A stretch of 64,000 nt of DNA, from contig ML679974.1 in the NCBI GenBank assembly GCA_007922225.1, forward strand, positions 7,243,105 through 7,307,104. Reading direction: 5' to 3'. The stretch is from Emydura subglobosa (lineage: Eukaryota; Chordata; Testudines; Chelidae). The notes below the pieces were generated by a model, which was given only the letters and a program-made list of their open reading frames with translations, made no database searches and was not told the origin of the DNA. The position numbers were made by a program, and so were the translations under genes. Shown here in pieces: positions 46,026 through 58,633 of this stretch. How positions within the stretch are numbered: position 1 is the stretch's first letter; every line of letters begins with the position of its first letter.

Positions 46026-47800
46026 AAGTGTGGTCAAAACTATAAACCAGAGATAAACAAAACAGCCATTTCACCAATATTGTGAGTTACGTAGCATGTG
46101 AATTACTATATAGGTATAGTATGTCTGCATCTAAGGAAATATCATGTCAGTTGCTTTATTCAAGATGAGACAGGAAAGTGATATTTAGAAGGAAGATAAA
46201 AAGTACACTTTAGACATACAGATATTACTTAGATGCTAGAGTGATGGACACTACAGAAAACCCTAAGATGGATAGACAGGTGATACAGTTTCACATGACT
46301 TCAACAGAAGTCATGCTTACTTACACCAAGACAGTTTGGCTCACAGTTTCTTTGGTAATGACTCTCCTTTCATCTCCTCCCTCTCTCAGAGATCTTGTAA
46401 ATTATGCCTTGCTTCCATTTTTGCCATGTTTGCAAGATGCCATTTTCACCTGTGAAAAGCTGCCTTTTGCATACGTAGAGGCAGCAAACAAAACTGAAGC
46501 AAACACAGCAATTTTCAGTATTGCCTGGTTCTGGTGCAAACAGAAGAGCTTTGTCAGTGGGGAATTATTTTTCCATAGAGCTCTAGTTTAAATATTTTCA
46601 TCAACAGTTTCACAGATATAAGCACATAAATTCAGACTGAAATCCTCCTCAGTGCACTGGGCCAAATTCATACATCCCTGGAGTCACTCTTGGTAACTCA
46701 ATGAAATGACACCGGAATAAATTTGGCCCAATCTGCCTATTGTATGCTTGCAAATTCAGCTATTTACACTAGTCTACTAATGGGCACTGCTCTTGGCAAG
46801 ATCTCCAGAGGAAATTATCACTCTTATTTCTTTATGCATTAGATTGTTCCAATAGTGCAAATCTCATGTTCTATTCAAATTCTAACCAGTGCATTAACTT
46901 TGTCACTCAGCCCAAGATTATAATTAAAAATAGACAGTACATGTACTTCTTCAGAAATGTTCAACATTATTAACAGCACCTTGATTTGGCTCAGATATTA
47001 AATGTCTCTCATAGACCCAAAGAGTGAAGTTAAAAAAGTGAAAGCCAGTATAACTAGATCTGAGGGAATGTGAGATTGTAAATGGTGGCTATATTTCACT
47101 AGCTGATGAGAGTGAGAATGTGCAATAGACATATTGATTTATCGGGTCACAGGCATGTTTATTTTGCATTTATTTTTACTTTTAAATGCCTAGAAACAAT
47201 ACGGCATGCATACAGGAAGAACTTTGATGCTCATAAAGATGGGTCAACAATAGATCCTTATATTCAAAACCCTTCAAATTTCATAGGATGAGTGAGAGGT
47301 TGGATACAAACCCCAGGTTGGATTTATCCCTTAGAATTCATTGTTAATTCTTGCGCTGATCCAAAACCAGAAAAGACCCCTTTTCATTTCTGGTTTGGAT
47401 GTAATCAAAGTCTCAAAAGAACAGCCGTTTCTGTGAGATTTCAGTCCAAGATGGTAGGAAGCTTGTGAGAACAGATGATCTCATGCAATTTCAGATATTC
47501 AAGATGGAGGAAATCTTATGAATTTTCTACAATTTAGAGGCTAACTAGTACAAATGCAAACTTTACCCCCCCCTCACTGGACCTCACACCTGAAGCTAAA
47601 TCTTACCTAGATAATCTAACCAGATATGAACACCAGCATCCTGGCCTATTTTTATTATTATAACCATTCACTATTAGCACCCTTTGAAAATACAGCAATT
47701 TACACACACATGCACACACACACACACACACAGAGTTATACTTTTCAAACACAGAGTAATTCAGCAAAATGGCATGCTTGTGATTTTTTTTTAAATATAG
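46026..47800. repeat. Unassigned, with a foldback and a (CA)n tract
   Basis: A short palindrome lies at 46659-46730 ('gggccaaattcatacatccc' against 'ggaataaatttggccc'). A CA tract lies at 47703-47732. The 116-aa frame at 46241-46591 has no recognised domain. Confidence 0.5.
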
Positions 47801-47940
47801 TCCACCGTGTGGTGAAAGACCTTCCTCATAATCCTGTGGGCAAAGTACAGACACCCTACGATGCTTTAGAAAGACTTGCATCAGAACAAGCAATGGTTCA
47901 TGCTGGTTTGTCAGTTCCTTATACTCTACCCATTGTATAG
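47801..47940 (+). CDS. Candidate terminal exon of an unidentified gene
   Basis: A T-rich tract followed by 'ttaaatatag' (ending 47800) makes a plausible splice acceptor. The following 140 bases read, after two bases of a split codon, HRVVKDLPHNPVGKVQ, TPYDALERLASEQ and AMVHAGLSVPYTLPIV, then TAG. Codon composition and the mixture of residues look protein-like rather than random, and the reading upstream of the acceptor does not. I do not recognise the protein. It could equally be a remnant of a retrocopy or chance. Confidence 0.35.
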
Positions 47941-49261
47941 CACTTCATACAGAATTACCCAAAGACTAGGAATGCTGTTGTAGACAAAGTGCTGTTGGAT
48001 GTCAATATTTTAACCTCTGTTGTCTAACCTTGCTCAGAACAGTTCTACACAACGTAAAGTAAATCCTAGAATACACACAGATTTAGAAGTAAAAGTTTCT
48101 GCATCAACCTATCCAGTCTCCAGTGTACACACCTTATTAGCTCTTTTGAAGACAAAGTTTGGCTCATGATTTATTTATAATCCCTTTGAGTTCATCCCTC
48201 AGGATAACTGTTTCCTGTTCATTTTCCCTTTTTTATCTACTTCCCCTAGCATTCTGGGAATTTAGGAGCTGGAATTAATGAGAGCCATTCCACTGTGCAT
48301 CAAAAAAGTCACAAACATGCATATCCCGCTTCGGTTTAAAGATGAGAAGTGAAAATTTTCTATTTTATTTTCAGTTTTACGGGTCTCTTTCACATGATTG
48401 ATCAACTAGAGTTCTTGTTGCAGAATGACTCACACTTTGTTGTATTTTAAAATCAGCTTGTGTTGTCTATAACTGCATTATACTCAATCCAGTCTACAAA
48501 GTCACACAAACACAGATGATCCATGACACTGCAATTCATTGTTTAGATAATAGGACAATTAAAGTGCTATGGAGTAACTCTATATTATATGATTGACACC
48601 TGTTTAGATTTTTTAAATTTAAAACTTCAATTACTTAAGCATTTTTAGTAGTTCAATCTTAGATACTTAGTTCTCCCAAGCTATACCCAGACATACTCTT
48701 TCTGCAACACTCTCCATATCACAAAAATCTATTACCAAAAATAATGTTTGTGTTGGCCATTTCATCTCACGTGTCAAGTAATTTGAATATTTCATGATGA
48801 ATAAATGAAGGCAGTCACACACCGAACCTAGAGTTACTTATTATGAAGAGCACATTCACTCTTACTTGTCACAAATAAAGAATCCAGGTTATTGTAATAC
48901 ATTATGAATCACAGCAATCTCAGAACAGAACCCCCAACATTAAAACCCTTCCCAAAATGAATAATGTCCGTACCCTTTGTTTTCTTTTTGTGCATTTTCT
49001 GTCTAGAATCTCATTTTATCTCTGGTTGAGCTTTTTTATAGCTCATAACTATCTAGCAGAAGAATATGTAACTAGTTAAAACTAGGGTCTTCTGAACAAC
49101 AAATCAATTCCATAAATACTGGGAAGTAGCCGGAGCAAGGAAATTGAAAGCTATGGGTCAAATTTATCACCAGACATAGGCCTTACATTGGCCCTCTGCA
49201 GAGGGGTGAATTTCACGCTAGTTGACCAGAGTTCTATTCACCACTCTCCTACTGACTTGAT
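47941..49261. other. Unassigned; possible 3'UTR of the preceding exon
   Basis: AATAAA words at about 48801 and 48877 could end a transcript using the candidate exon at 47801. No other feature seen. Confidence 0.3.
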
Positions 49262-49345
49262 GTGTGACCTGGTTCAAGCCCTTGGCCTCTTGAGATCTTT
49301 AAAATGGAGATAATAATGATCCTCCTTTGTAATGAACTGTTAGTT
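49262..49345 (+). repeat. MIR-type SINE fragment, sense
   Basis: 'gtgtgacctggttcaagcc', 'ggcctcttgagatcttta', 'aaatggagataataatgatc' follow the sense MIR order. Confidence 0.7.
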
Positions 49346-49544
49346 CCTTGTATAAGAAGCACTCCCTATAAGCCTGGAACATGGGGGCAGGATTTTGTTT
49401 CAAAGATGAGTTTTAAATCATAAAATAAAATTTGTAAATGCCCCAGTTAATTTTTGTTTGAATGTTACCTGCCAGAATTTAGGGTGTTTTCAATATAGAC
49501 AAAGGTATTTTTTAAAACCTTACCTTAAATGAATTCAGAGCCTT

Positions 49545-49760
49545 AATCCCATTTTAAAATGATTTAGACACTTAGGAGCCTAAGTCCCATTGACTTCTAA
49601 TGAGCCAGTCAGTTTTGAAATGAGACTTAGACACTTTGGAAAATGTTACCCATAAACTAGATCTTCTGCTGGTATAAATCAGCATAACTCCATTGAAGCC
49701 AATACAGCTTGCCAATTTACACTAGCTAATGTAAATCAGCATATCTTCATTTATTTCAGT
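49545..49760. repeat. Two adjacent palindromic elements
   Basis: 49545-49650: 'aggagcctaagtcccattga' with inverted 'gagacttagacactttgg'. 49655-49760: 'ctggtataaatcagcataac', 'tccattgaagccaata' and 'ctaatgtaaatcagcata'. Both belong to common short foldback types. Confidence 0.5.
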
Positions 49761-51387
49761 AGGGCTAGGATGCCTGACCCAACTGAGGCACTGGCCTGCG
49801 CCAAAGGTTGTGTCTCGGGGTGTGCCCTAGAATTGACAACATTTGAGTTAATCTTGATCAGTGATGACTAGAAAGACCATAGCCCAGGGCAAAGACTCCA
49901 GCCCTGTAAATCCATTTCAGCAGCCTTAGTGGTTTATAATAATAAAAGCTGAGGTTTCATTGTTTCCTTCCCTGCCTCACTGGTGAGAATTCCAGTAATA
50001 GCTCCTTTCCTGAAGGCAGACATGCAAACTAAATGATAAATACACCAGAAATTAATTGAATTCATTAGGTAGAAAGCAGGGCTTCCAGAACAATTGCTGG
50101 TGCAGATAAAGACAAACAGCTCAGTGGACCTTTAACTAGTGGTAATGAAATGGCTGATGACCAAGGGGCAGAAAGGGCTTGTTTGTTGTCAGTTGCTACA
50201 AAAAATCAAAGTGGCCACAACTTGGAAACAGTATTTTTAGCAGCAGCAGGTCTCTCAAAACTAAGCTACACGTCTCTAGTACAGGATATGTGCTTTCTTA
50301 TCTGACAATTACATTATATCTGTTACTCTCTGTCCCTTCTCCACTTATGAATGTTGCTTTCTGCTGTGAAATAGCCCTGCCTTCCACCCCAGGGTTGGGT
50401 GCAAATAGAACAAACAGGGTTAGCAAATACAGACAAATATTAAAATACATAATTTTCTGTATTAAATTCAACATTCATATGTTTTCAGTTAAGTACAAGG
50501 AAAGTGGTGTCGAGTATAGAGAAAAAAAGAAAAATTGTAACAAAGCCACCCAAGGCCCTAATCCTGACAGCCAGTGGGACTGCTCAGCTGACTAAAGATC
50601 AGCATATGCTTAAGTGTTTGCAGAACCAAGGCCAAAATTTGCAATAGGGATCAAAAGAGCTTGTGATGTAAGGTGAGATTTCCAAAAGTGAGTTAGGAGC
50701 ACAATTCCCATTGAAAGTCCTCCTCACTACCTTAGGTATTTTAAAAAATACCATCTTCATATGTGTGTGTATGTATGTATGTATGCACTCACACAATGCC
50801 CAGGTAGCATGATAATATGGATTTTTAAAAATATTTTAAGGTGACAACTATCTCACTTTTAGGGATGTGTCATACTTTTTTAACCAGATGCTCAGTGAAG
50901 GCACATGGGGATTAGGCCATTCAGCAGTAATAGCAAATCTTGCACCCACCAAAATAAAACAGAGTAAGGGATCAATTTTGCTATTGGCGATATCACTATC
51001 AATGCCCACTAGAGCTATAGTTGGTCATAGTTAATAGGATCTGTGGTTGTGGAAGTGGGTTGGAATCCTTTAGAACACAAGGTGCTCTACAAGGATGAGA
51101 TGACATCACTACAACATTTGTCTTCCACTAAAACATTAGCCCTAATTAGCCTTTAAATTATACAATACTCTGAAATGTAACTACAGTTGGCAGGAATTAT
51201 TTACAGAGTTACATTGCAAGTATGCATTAAAAGAGATCATCTGAAGTCTCACATTAACTCTGTAGTATGAAATATGGCATCATAGCTCACAAGTTGTCAT
51301 ACATCATTTTGTAATGCAATATTAACACAGTACTCCACCCTGCCCTAGAGTTTGCAGGGCAAAAACCTCTAGGACACAGACATATTC
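49761..51387. other. Unassigned sequence
   Basis: A short (ATGT)n tract lies at about 50765-50785. The 138-aa frame at 50179-50595 shows no domain and ends in low-complexity Lys/Asn. No gene supported. Confidence 0.4.
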
Positions 51388-51490
51388 AGATCTGAAGCAA
51401 AGCTTCAGTGTAAGCTCAAAAGCTTGTCTTTCTCACCCAGGGAAGTTGATCCAATAACAGATATAACCTCGCCCACCTTGTCTCTCTAAC
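51388..51490 (+). mobile_element. Penelope-like element 3' end fragment
   Basis: 'agatctgaagcaaagcttc', 'gtaagctcaaaagcttgtct', 'gggaagttgatccaataac' and 'cccaccttgtctctctaac' match, in order, the sense half of the foldback at 42926-43030. In full-length relatives this 3' end follows a GIY-YIG endonuclease reading frame; none is present here. Confidence 0.7.
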
Positions 51491-53488
51491 ATTCAGAACC
51501 AACGTTCATGTGACCATGAAGTAATTGCAAAAAGCTCCATTCACTGTAAAAGCCCTGATCCATAGCTGTTCTAGGATCCCTTTTCATGTAGATGCTGCAC
51601 ACTACCTCCAACAGCAGTTTAACCAGCCACTAGAGAACCACGCCTATGCAGGAGGACCCTCTGGTGTTGTGAGCTGGTGTATGAGCTCTTAAACCAACCC
51701 CGTCCCTGAGACTGCCATCATGAGTGTAGCAAGATGTCCCTGTGCCCTGCGAATGCCCAACTGCTGTAACAGCCCACCCCTAAAGTTACAGGGTCCCCAG
51801 GAATCCTAAGGGACATGTGGGAGGCCAGATTATCCACACAGAGGCCCTCTGTTTGCAACCTGGCTCTGGCTCACTAGCACCAGTGGCCTGTAGGACTCTT
51901 AGGATAGTGCCTCTCTGCTGAAGACACAATACAGCCCTAGGATATACTGTCTTTCCCAGGAAATTTCCATGGGACCAGGAAGATGTGAATGTACTCCAAC
52001 CTTCAGAACATTAAATTAGTATCACATATTTTTAGAAGAAAACATTTTATAACTAGTAAGGAGGCATTTTTTAAAGCTAGGTCAATAGCAGTGAATAAGA
52101 TGCTATGGTAAATAATTAAAAACTTAGCGTTATCTGTTCTTTGACTTAACATTTAACTATTTAGTAATTTACCATTAAAGTTGCTTCCTGTTTTAACTAA
52201 AAATGTATTGCCACGACACCATCACATACATCAATCTATAATTGGAGGTAAGTGAGTTCAGCTGTCTATGAGTGTTTAACTGGGCAATGAGAAATTGCAA
52301 AGAATGTAGGTTCAAGCCACAGATGGGCTAATCTTCTAGCAAAGAAAGAGATATAAGCTACTTCTCCATGTTCATCTGCAATGTGTGTGTGTTCCTATCA
52401 TCTGCCCCTCCCTGCTCCTTGATCCATAGCTTAACAAAGCTCATCGGCAGATATGGAAGGTCAGAGAAGGCACCAGTGTGAAATTGTACTTATGTGAACT
52501 TCAAGCCAATTTTGTATGCCAGGTACAAATCTGCCTGAACACACTGGTGCCATTTGATCTACAAATCAATTGTCACTTGAGCTTCTGCGCATTGAATCAA
52601 GTTAATGTAGTGTATCATTTGCCATAAGATGCTTAGTTGATTCATCCTGTTGTGTTTTCTTGACTCTTAGGGATAATTTTTTTACAGTAAATTCCTTTCT
52701 ACAAATATATATGTAATGTTCTGTTTCTAAATAAATGCTTTCCAAAATTTGAAACAGTAGAAACAAGGCTAAATTCTGCTCAGCTTACTTATGTAAGTAG
52801 TTCCACTGACTTCAACAGGATTTCAACGTGGAGTACGGCAAGGAGGAAATAGCCAGTTGTGGCCTGCTTTCATGTACTCAGCTAATGGTGATGTGGATCA
52901 CATAACAACAAATGGATCTCTCTCTCGCTCTCTCTCTCTTCCAATTTCAACTGCCTCATCCTATCACTCTTTTTGAGAAGTGTTTCTTAGCCCTATATAT
53001 TATGAAACATTGTATGGAAAGCCCAGATTTTATGTTCTAGCCTTGATCATCTACTCAGCTGCTACTGTTCTTCATGAATTATCTTTCCAAATTGCAACAG
53101 GTCTTTGTCTGCACCATTCATAAGTAACTCAGGAAGTGTTACTTTTATTATTGTTTTCCACAAAGCTTAATAGGAGCCTTTTTCTCCCTCTGTGAATGTC
53201 ATTTGCATAGAAAGCTTCTTTCTTATCCTTTTACAAAGTTATTCAAATAAACACATCAACTCAAATGCAAGGAGTATGTTTTGCTGTACTGAGAAAAGAA
53301 CATGATTAACCTCATCTGCCAAAGAACTTGCACCCAGGATCTACAGTCTATAGTTTGCGCTGCAAGCCTAAGCAAACCTACTTAGAAATGCATATTAGAC
53401 ACAAGTACACTGATGTAGACAAACACTAGAGGGGGAACAAAGATCCACAGTGAGTCAAGAAGGGTAATATCCACACCTCTCTCTTTCA

Positions 53489-53526
<38 letters not shown>

Positions 53527-54199
53527 CTAAACAGCAGAGAACATGAACGTGTCACAATTGCAAAGCAAATAAAGGGCCAGTCCTCATGCAAAATTCCACA
53601 TGAAGTCAATAGGAGTTTTGCCTGATAAAGAACTGTAGGATTTGGTCCAAAAATGCTACCAGAAGCCCTTTGCCATTGCAGATACAAGGCCCACAATAGC
53701 CCAAACTTTTAACACAGATATAATACATCATGACTCTTTTGAATGTTACTACTTTGTAGGTCACTCATGGGTCAGTCATACTGTAGGTCTAATATCAGCA
53801 TAAAATGTGCATAATATTTGCATGCTATGTGAAATATGATGGTGAAAAAGCAGGATATAAATATAAAATTCACAAAATGGCTCATCCATTCATTCACTTC
53901 AATATAACCAGTCACACTACATAATGCTGGAGTGCTAAGTTTGGAAAACAATTGAATTGGAAATAACTTAAAATCCACCCTGAGAAAGACCAAAAGAACT
54001 TATTGCAGTGAAAGCTTGTAAGAATATTATTATCTGTACTATACATTTTATTCAATAAATTGAAAAAAGTGATTTTTTCCTCTGTTTTTCCCTGCTATTA
54101 CAAATTAGCATACTAGCAAGAGGTGATATACATGTAGAAGCATATTGTATTATGCCTGTGATATACACAGTATACACAAAATGTGTTTATATGTACCAC
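51491..54199. other. Unassigned, with (TC)n and (CA)n tracts
   Basis: A (TC)n tract lies at about 52917-52940 and a (CA)n tract at about 53491-53522. A small foldback ('gcaaaattccacatgaagtc', 'ataggagttttgcctga') lies at 53575-53650. The stretch 53085-53290 has an octamer word 'atttgcat' and is free of repeats; it might be regulatory but nothing proves it. Confidence 0.4.
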
Positions 54200-54845
54200 A
54201 TAATTTATATAATATGTCAATCTTAAGGGATTTTTCACTTTCAGTCCATTTGGTATGATGTCCATTTGTTNNNNNNNNNNNNNNNNNNNNNNNNNNNNNN
54301 NNNNNNNNNNNNNNNNNNNNNNNNNNNNNNNNNNNNNNNNNNNNNNNNNNNNNNNNNNNNNNNNNNNNNNNNNNNNNNNNNNNNNNNNNNNNNNNNNNNN
54401 NNNNNNNNNNNNNNNNNNNNNNNNNNNNNNNNNNNNNNNNNNNNNNNNNNNNNNNNNNNNNNNNNNNNNNNNNNNNNNNNNNNNNNNNNNNNNNNNNNNN
54501 NNNNNNNNNNNNNNNNNNNNNNNNNNNNNNNNNNNNNNNNNNNNNNNNNNNNNNNNNNNNNNNNNNNNNNNNNNNNNNNNNNNNNNNNNNNNNNNNNNNN
54601 NNNNNNNNNNNNNNNNNNNNNNNNNNNNNNNNNNNNNNNNNNNNNNNNNNNNNNNNNNNNNNNNNNNNNNCATTTGTTTGCACTTGGAGAGGAAGATGAT
54701 GTCTGTCTGTATCTGTGAGAGTTTTTTCATGAAATTGGTAGAAATTTTTAAGAAATCTACCAACTTCATGAAAAAACTCGCACAGATACAGACAGACATC
54801 ATCTTCCTCTCCAAGTGCAAACAAATGGACATCATACCAAATGGA
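54200..54845 (-). mobile_element. Penelope-like element 5' part, foldback across a gap
   Basis: Minus-strand reading gives 'QIQTDIIFLSKCKQMDI' and, left of the gap, 'QMDIIPNGLKVKNPL'. I associate these with the N-terminal reading frame of Penelope-like proteins in reptiles. To the right of the gap, 54671-54743 and 54757-54832 are almost perfect inverted copies with a loop of about 13 bases. The sequence left of the gap ('ccatttggtatgatgtccat') pairs with 54825-54844. So the insertion is a head-to-head arrangement. It is not an intact gene. Confidence 0.6.
54271..54670. other. Assembly gap (400 N)
   Basis: A run of exactly 400 N inside the foldback. The open frames reported through it on both strands are meaningless. 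The true length is unknown, and the inverted repeat is the likely reason the gap could not be closed. Confidence 0.98.
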
Positions 54846-54947
54846 CGCATAATTTATGTACATCTTACTATACACAATGCTGTGCTATATGTTACAACAA
54901 ATGTGTGTGTAAAAATATGGTATACAAACTGTGGTAAAACTTAAAAC

Positions 54948-55112
54948 AGGATTTTCTAAAATGACTAGTGATTTGGGGTGCCCCACTTCCTGGTTGCTAA
55001 GCTTGGATCACCCACTCTCTGAAAATCAGGCTCCTTCAAGATGTTGCAGATTAGTCATCCTAGAGTTGAAGATGGCACCCACCCTCAATAACCTTCTTTG
55101 AGAATCTTGGCC
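54948..55112. repeat. Palindromic MITE-like element
   Basis: 'attttctaaaatgactagtg' followed by 'atttggggtgcccc', an inner 'ctgaaaatcaggctccttc' and a right end 'tttgagaatcttggcc'. Same family as 31095-31292; the right arm is more decayed. Confidence 0.65.
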
Positions 55113-56904
55113 AAAATTGCCAAATGCATTGTGAAGTTTTCTCAAGCTTTGTAGGCCACAGCTCTGATCCAGTACAGAAACAATGGGACAGATCCTTAGC
55201 TGATGTAAAGGGCACTCTGACAGTTTACACCAGATAAGGAACAGAGCCATAGGGACGACTCGGCTGCTTAAAGTTAAGCACTTGCTTCAGTGCTATATTA
55301 GATGAGTCCCTGTGAGATAAAATGGAAAGGTGCATGTGATGGGGATGACATTGTTTTGTGAGGTAGCTACGCTTTGACCAAGACTCTGTGGCCGGGTCAA
55401 GCTGCACTCAGCATAACTGTAGGGAGATAATGTTGGGGCAAACATGGTTTTACATCCCTTTGTACATCACAGATCCGAGGCGACCAAGGCTTCTGTAGCA
55501 TCTGGAACCACTAGTGAGGAACAGTTGGTAGGATCATGTCCTGTAGCTTTGACAGTAAATAGATAGCAGAAAATGAAAGTTCCCATTCTTAGCATATGCT
55601 GCTGAGAATTATAAGGGATTAGTTTATTTTTATTTGTATTACAACTGCCTCATGTTCTTGCTGCATTATTCATCAAATTATAATCTTTTACATATGGGAA
55701 ATTCAGCTTTAATTCTTTAGTTAAAAAAATTTAGAGTATTGTAGCCCTGATGTGCTCCAGTTTATGCCCCGTCTATAAAGCCTGAAAGAGCTCTTTGCTG
55801 GTTGCAATCAAGAGCATAAACTCCTTTTTTGAATCAGAGTTGATTTGTTTTTTTCTAAGTCAATGTGACAACCAAAAGGCACCCCTTTGTCACAAACGTC
55901 TGTATGATATAATAGCAGGGATACATTGGGGCTATACACTGTGACTGGTTCTGTCTGTATACTAAACATTCTTTTGTTTGAAGCTGGATATATTTCTCTC
56001 GCACATGTGTAAATCAAGAGTAACTGCCCAGAAGTCAGTGGTGATATATTGGTGTAAAATTGATCAGAATCAGCTCTTCTCTTTTTCTTCTGATTTTTAA
56101 GAATCCTATTAATTAGGTACACTCCAGTGGACCCTCTGAATACACCACTGCTAGCCTCCCAGGGAAAACTATTGCTGCTGGAAAACAGCGTGTGCTGAAA
56201 TCATTGAGAGGTCAATAAGGTATGCTTTAGTGGGATATAGAATGAGAATTATACCTAGGACCAAACAGCAAAGGCAGTAGCAGATTCAAACCTCTGTATG
56301 TGGTCTAGCTACTCAGCACGGGTTATACAGGAAAGATGTTAAAGTCATTGCTGTATCTAGCTAGGTGCAGACTTGTAAGTTTGTTCCTGTAGCTTTGAGT
56401 CCAGAAACTACAATACCCAGGAGAGAGAGGAGAAGGCAAGATAGCATGTAAGCTGTTTGAAAGAGTGAGGGGAATAAACCTGACCTTTGCTGTTATCAGG
56501 CTTCCCAAGTCTCCCTCAAAGAGGCTGAGGTACAAAAGTCATCCCTAACATTGAGAGGAGCTGGCCTTCACGGGAAGTTGGGATTTCTGTATCCAACTGA
56601 TAAAAGAACCTAATTCTCCTCTCGCTTACAGGAGTAGATCCCAACTAATTCCATGATGTCAATAGAGTTAACCCTGGATTTACACCAGTGTAACTGAGTG
56701 CAGAACTGTCACAACCATATCTTATCCCTGCTTATTCTGTTAGGGTAAAATTCACCCTGTGGAGATGGGCAGCGCAAAGTGCATGCATCAATTAAATTCC
56801 ATGTATGTCCTCCAAAATAAAGTGTAAATGGGGTTGAAATAGTGCCTAGGAACTGTGCATATACTCTGTGCAGAGGTGAATCTCATCTTTACACAATATA
56901 AGAT
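55113..56904. other. Unassigned sequence
   Basis: A small foldback word ('ggatttacaccagtgtaact') lies near 56680. No gene; the 104-aa minus frame at 55808-56122 lacks any domain. Confidence 0.4.
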
Positions 56905-57215
56905 ACAATAATAATAACCAATAATACTTTGCACTTTAGTTAGCATTTCTCACACAGGTATCTGAAAGCTCCTCTCAAACTTGGGGTCAAATTCTCCCTG
57001 GGTGTAATTCTGATGAACTGCTGCAGAATTACCTTGAGAAGGAATTTGTACTGTTAATTAATTAAGGATTCTTACAGTTGGATAAACTGACGCAGGAAAA
57101 GTTTCCGTCAGTTGCCCCACATTACACAAAGAATCAGTAGCTGAATCAGAAAGAAATCCCAAAAGTCTCAATACCCAATTCATTACCATAACCATCAGAC
57201 CACACTGAATCCTCG
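56905..57215 (-). repeat. MIR-type SINE, antisense, possibly interrupted
   Basis: 'aataatactttgcacttta', 'catttctcacacaggtatc' and 'gaaagctcctctcaaac' form the left part. 'cttacagttggataaactga', 'ttgccccacattacaca', 'agtagctgaatcag' and 'aaccatcagaccaca' form the right part. The stretch between (about 56985-57055) has foldback words and may be a later insertion. Confidence 0.65.
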
Positions 57216-58406
57216 TTTCCATGTTACTGTGTTGCAGCTGAGTTCCTGCCTATTTCATTCAACTTTGTCATAAGTGCAGCCTCCTCATGGAGCACCCCTG
57301 ATCTCCAAGCATGACAGAGTCTGATTGCTCAACTCTCCTGTGTGGTGTGTCCCACCTTAGGACCAATAAGGCCTGAGTTCATTGTGTTCCTTGTGTTAAT
57401 GGCAGGTACCAGCCCTTAGTTTCCTAGTCACTGGAGCTAAACTAGATTCTTAGTGTGCAGTGCCTTCACCTAACGGCCAGGTGAATAAACGAAATATGCA
57501 GCACCTATGGACATAACAAAGTAGAATAAATCAAGGACCAACCACGTTTTAAAGGAACAAACACGTAATTAGGGGAAAGGATAAGGTTACATTAAGGAAG
57601 GGATAAAAATCAGAACTGGAGTAAAGGGAAAGGACAGGCAAATCCCTCAAGAATACCCCCCTAATAATTAAATGTAATCAAAACTCCACACCTAAAGTAA
57701 AAGCAAATAGGGGCAACCCCAGAGTCTCTCTACAGGCCCCTGATTGTTAGTGTACACATGGTGCTTTGTGTTGGAGCACAGTAGGGCACCTGAACAAAGG
57801 AAAGTTTGTACACTAAAAAACCCAACATCGTCATCATCATGATGTTGCAGGCCTGACTTGTAAGCGGTCAACAAGATGCCACCCACCCCTTCAACTCCAG
57901 TTGAGCCTTTCCTAGCTGTGCACCCACTAACCATGACTCTTCCCCCCCTCCTCCCCCAGAGACCTTTCCTAGCTAACTAGGTGTGTAGTGCAAACAGTAT
58001 TCACTGTTGTGACATCCCACTGTGAGGCAGGCAGATTTCTCACTGGAAGGAGCAGACCCTGGTGACTCAAACATTGGCCTTCTTTTGGCTTCCAGAGGAT
58101 GGCAGACAATCCTCTTCTCTGGATATGGAGTCTGGGGGCTCCTCCTCTCCCTGCTGAGGCTGGGAAGAGAGGACTGGAGGAGAGAGGACTAGTTTCCTTT
58201 CCTTATCTGTTGTTTTCAGCTGCCAAACTGTTTCGGGGCAGCTAGTGGAGGTGGGGGCGGGGACACCCCTTGTGAAGCAGGGTGCTTCTGGGTAAGAGGC
58301 AAAATGGAGTTCTCTCCCCCGCTCAGCTGTGAGCAACTGAAGAGCTGTGTCTCCTGCTGCTGGAAGCAGACACCTAGCAGCCAACTTCCTTCCCCCAAAC
58401 ACTCTT
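57216..58406. other. Unassigned sequence
   Basis: Possibly part of an LTR-like block (C/T-rich, 'gtgaataaacgaaatatgc' near 57481), but no ends were found. Frames at 57692-57934 and 58067-58423 have no support. Confidence 0.35.
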
Positions 58407-58633
58407 GGTATGTCTACACGCAATTAGACACCTGTGGCCGGCCCATGCCAGCTGTTTAATTGCAGTGCAGACATTCAGGCTGCAATCCAAGCTCTGGGAC
58501 ACTCCCACTTCACAGGCTTCTAGAGCCCGGGCTCCACCCCGAGCCCAAACATCTACACCGCAATTACCACCCCTTAGCCCAAGTTAGCTAGCACATGCTA
58601 GCCGTGGGTTTTTAATTTCAGTGTAGACGTACC
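58407..58633. mobile_element. Small MITE with inverted ends
   Basis: About 227 bp. Ends 'ggtatgtctacacgcaatta' and 'ttcagtgtagacgtacc' are inverted. The inside has 'caattagacacctgtggccg' against 'gccgtgggtttttaattt' and 'aatccaagctctgggac' against 'cccgggctccacc', so nearly the whole unit folds back. 'ctct' lies on both sides. The terminus 'gtctacac' is shared with the larger element at 27373-28445. Confidence 0.75.

Noticed and set aside
47626..47940. 104-aa frame starting at 47626 taken as one protein
   Set aside because: The first part crosses a (CA)n tract (HTHTHT) and a poly-T acceptor region. Only the part after 47800 looks protein-like.
54113..54944. Open frames of 150-245 aa spanning the N run
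   Set aside because: More than half of each is unknown sequence; only short Penelope-like pieces at the edges are real.
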